From an uncultured Desulfuromonadales bacterium (GTDB taxonomy: Bacteria > Desulfobacterota > Desulfuromonadia > Desulfuromonadales > Geopsychrobacteraceae), in assembly GCA_947259685.1 (NCBI GenBank), contig CAMYNC010000004.1:1-52967 (forward strand): a stretch of 52,967 bases of DNA, written 5' to 3'. Below are positions 50,843 through 52,967 of the stretch, one piece after another. Every line of letters starts with the position of its first letter. The first letter of the stretch is position 1. A model generated the notes under the pieces. The model saw nothing but the letters and a program-made list of their open reading frames with translations, had not been told where the DNA came from and did no database searches. Made by a program: the position numbers and the translations under genes.

Positions 50843-52813
50843 ATGCTGTTGATCGGGATTGATACCGGTGGAACTTTCACCGACTTTATCTGGCAGGATG
50901 GCGATCAAAGCGGTGAATACAAGCTGCTGTCGACGCCGCACAACCCGGCCGAAGCGGTCCTGGCGGGACTCCAACATATCGCCGGTGAACGCGCCTATCA
51001 GCTGGTCCATGGATCGACCGTGGCAACCAATGCGCTGCTGGAAAAAAAGGGGGCGCGCACTGCCCTGATCACCAACTGCGGCTTTGAGGACGTGATCGAA
51101 ATCGCTCGCCAGAACCGCCCGGCGCTCTATGACCTGCAGGTGAAAAAGAATCCGCCCCTGGTCGAAAAAGAGTTGCGCTTCGGCATCCCCGGCCGCATCG
51201 GTCCGGGTGGTGAGATTTTGGAAAGCTTCAGCGCGGCCGATCTCGAGCCTTTACGCAGACAGCTGGCGGCAACCGATGTCGAATCCCTGGCGGTGTCCCT
51301 GCTGTTCGCCTTCAGCAATCCGCGGCATGAGGAGCTGGTCGGCCAGGAGTTGGCCAACCTGGGCTTGCCGCTCTCTCTCTCCCATCAGATTCTTGCCGAA
51401 TTTCGCGAGTACGAGCGCACCAGCACCACCCTGATCAACGCCTATGTCTCACCGAAAATGGATCGCTATCTCGGCCAGTTGGCCGACGAATCGGGCGCCA
51501 GGGTCTTTCGCATCATGCAGTCGAATGGCGGTTCGATCTCGGCCGCGACCGCCCGGCGCGAGTCGGTACGGACGATCCTTTCCGGCCCGGCCGGCGGTGC
51601 GGTTGGCGCGGCCACGATTGGACAGCAGAGCGGCTATGAAAAGCTGATCACCTTTGATATGGGTGGCACCAGCACCGACGTGGCGCTGATCGACGGCAAG
51701 CTGCCGCTGACCACCGAATCGACCATCGCCGGTTACCCGGTGAAAGTGCCGATGATCGATATCCATACGGTCGGCGCTGGCGGCGGCTCGATCGCCCGCC
51801 TCGACCGGGGCGGTTCGCTACAGGTTGGGCCGGAGAGCGCCGGAGCCGATCCGGGCCCGATCTGCTACGGCAAAGGCGAAGAGCTGACCGTGACCGACGC
51901 CAATCTCTACCTCGGCCGCTTGATCCCTGAGCATTTCCTTGGCGGCGGCATGCAGCTGCAGACCGACAAAGTGAAAAATAAGCTGGAGGAGTTCGCCCGT
52001 CAACTGCAGCTGGCGCCGGTCGAACTGGCGGAAGGGATTCTTGCCGTCGCCAACAGCGCCATGGAGGGAGCGATCAAAAAAATCTCAGTTGAACGCGGCT
52101 TCGACCCACGCGAGTTCAGCCTGTTCTCCTTCGGCGGAGCCGGCGGCATGCATGCCGTGGAGCTGGCCAAACTGCTGCAGATGCCGCAGGTGATCGTCCC
52201 CACCTCCCCCGGCATTCTTTCGGCCTGCGGGATGCTGATGGCCGATGTGATCAAGGACTATTCGCAGACGGTGATGCTCGCCCAGGAAGCCGCGACCCCG
52301 CAGCTGCTGAACGAACTTTTTGCCCCTTTGCAGCAGCAGGCGCGTAACGATCTGCAGCAGGAAGGGGTGGCCAGCGAACGGATTGAACTGCATCCGCTGC
52401 TCGATATGCGCTACTGCGGCCAGTCCTTTGAGCTGCTGGTCGATTACGCTGAGGATTTCCTCGCTGAGTTTCATCGCCAGCACCAGCGCGCCTACGGCTA
52501 CGCCAGCGAGGAGAAAGCCGTCGAAATCGTCAACCTGCGCCTGCGCGCCTTCGGTCGTCCCGACCATCAGCAACCGACAGCCCAACCACGCGCCCAAGAA
52601 CAACCAGTCAAGGAAGCTTCTCTTGGAGAGACAGAGACGATTTTTGCCGGGAAAACTTACCGCACCGAGGTCATCGACCGGGCGGCATTGCAACATGGCA
52701 ACCGGCTTGCGGGGCCGGCGATCATCACCGAATACTCTTCGACCACGGTACTGCCGCCGGACTGGAACTGTACGGTGGATCCTTATGGCCATCTGCTGTT
52801 GACGAAAAAGTAA
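50843..52813 (+). CDS. Hydantoinase/oxoprolinase family protein, HyuA-like
   Basis: A 656-residue member of the hydantoinase A/5-oxoprolinase family, ATP-dependent amidohydrolases of cyclic amides such as hydantoins or 5-oxoproline. The N-terminal domain (LIGIDTGGTFTDFIWQDG, HGSTVATNALLEKKGART) and the central actin-like domain (FDMGGTSTDVALIDG, HTVGAGGGSIARLDRGGSL, GPESAGADPGPICYGKG) are intact, as is the C-terminal LLDMRYCGQSFEL region. AAGGAG lies 9 bases before the ATG. The usual HyuB partner is not downstream within the window. The substrate is not determinable. Confidence 0.88.
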   Translation: MLLIGIDTGGTFTDFIWQDGDQSGEYKLLSTPHNPAEAVLAGLQHIAGERAYQLVHGSTVATNALLEKKGARTALITNCGFEDVIEIARQNRPALYDLQVKKNPPLVEKELRFGIPGRIGPGGEILESFSAADLEPLRRQLAATDVESLAVSLLFAFSNPRHEELVGQELANLGLPLSLSHQILAEFREYERTSTTLINAYVSPKMDRYLGQLADESGARVFRIMQSNGGSISAATARRESVRTILSGPAGGAVGAATIGQQSGYEKLITFDMGGTSTDVALIDGKLPLTTESTIAGYPVKVPMIDIHTVGAGGGSIARLDRGGSLQVGPESAGADPGPICYGKGEELTVTDANLYLGRLIPEHFLGGGMQLQTDKVKNKLEEFARQLQLAPVELAEGILAVANSAMEGAIKKISVERGFDPREFSLFSFGGAGGMHAVELAKLLQMPQVIVPTSPGILSACGMLMADVIKDYSQTVMLAQEAATPQLLNELFAPLQQQARNDLQQEGVASERIELHPLLDMRYCGQSFELLVDYAEDFLAEFHRQHQRAYGYASEEKAVEIVNLRLRAFGRPDHQQPTAQPRAQEQPVKEASLGETETIFAGKTYRTEVIDRAALQHGNRLAGPAIITEYSSTTVLPPDWNCTVDPYGHLLLTKK

Positions 52814-52851
52814 AAAGGTATTTAGGCACCAAGAAAGGCGAAAAGCCTATT

Positions 52852-52967
52852 TAACGCAGAGAAGGAGAGAGCGCAGAGGCGCAGAGAAAATCAGAAAATC
52901 GCCTGTTAAGATTTTAACATCTTACAGCTCTAAACCTTTCTCTGCGACTCTCCGTCTCAGCGTCAAA
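52852..52967. repeat. CGCAGAG-type imperfect inverted repeat at the right edge
   Basis: After hyuA the sequence AACGCAGAGAAGG ... GCGCAGAGGCGCAGAGAAA is answered by TTTCTCTGCGACTCTCC ... CAGCGTCAAA near the edge. The pair forms an imperfect inverted repeat around a central TGTTAA-GATT-TTAACA palindrome. The motif resembles the dispersed CGCAGAG repeats of many bacterial intergenic regions. The right end may be cut off by the window. Confidence 0.5.

Overview
The window looks like chromosomal sequence from a Desulfuromonadales/Geobacterales-type bacterium (Desulfuromonas, Geopsychrobacter, Pelobacter and relatives). The case rests on a eukaryotic-type citrate synthase, the gene order ispE - tRNA-Gln - prs - rplY - pth - hppA - ychF, a K+-dependent-type membrane pyrophosphatase, a NikK/L/M/Q/O nickel transporter with operator-like repeats of the kind described for metal-reducing deltaproteobacteria, and a TRAP locus with a sigma-54 promoter. 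No species can be named from sequence reading alone. Most of the window is housekeeping; decayed or mobile DNA is limited to about 7.7-8.3 kb, 9.5-10.6 kb, 25.1-26.2 kb and 42.3-42.9 kb.

Layout. 0-5.4 kb (minus strand): a U32-like four-cysteine protein, a LysM lytic transglycosylase, HflX and FabI. 5.6-7.6 kb (plus): leuC-leuD. 7.6-10.6 kb: a porin fragment, a 161-bp MITE-like element, a hybrid receiver/histidine kinase, then remnants of an HxlR regulator, an SDR enzyme and an FRG-domain protein. 10.6-14.5 kb (minus): ilvB-ilvN-ilvD. 14.6-19.7 kb: an RlmI-type methyltransferase, a conserved hypothetical protein, an SO_0444-type metal permease, a SAM methyltransferase and an OmpA-type lipoprotein. 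19.8-21.2 kb: citrate synthase. 21.5-25.1 kb: dusB-ntrB-ntrC. 25.1-26.2 kb: an LpxR-like gene with an in-frame stop.

26.3-29.9 kb (minus): rpsF-rpsR-DUF2232-rplI, then dnaB. 30.2-31.7 kb: a periplasmic Sel1/TPR protein ending in a parvulin-like domain. 31.7-36.6 kb (minus): nickel ECF operon nikK-nikL(split in two)-nikM-nikQ-nikO, with two NikR-type operators bracketing its promoter. 36.8-43.8 kb (minus): ychF, hppA, pth, rplY, prs, tRNA-Gln and ispE. A second MITE copy and a tandem repeat derived from the tRNA 3' end lie between prs and the tRNA. 44.2-49.5 kb (plus): a TRAP locus with one DctQ/DctM permease pair and three DctP-type binding proteins, the first highly diverged and behind a sigma-54 promoter. 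49.6-52.8 kb: an orphan 2-oxoacid dehydrogenase E2-like protein without its lipoylation lysine, and a HyuA-type hydantoinase/oxoprolinase.

How the genes work together. Branched-chain amino acid synthesis is represented by ilvBND and leuCD, nitrogen control by NtrB/NtrC, translation and replication by the S6/S18/L9/DnaB and L25/Pth groups, nickel supply by the Nik system, and organic-acid uptake by the TRAP system. The points I consider most worth checking are the MITE family, the tRNA-Gln-derived tandem repeat, the NikR operator pair, the E2-like protein without lipoyl lysine, the degenerate TRAP binding protein with a sigma-54 promoter, and the Sel1/TPR/parvulin fusion.
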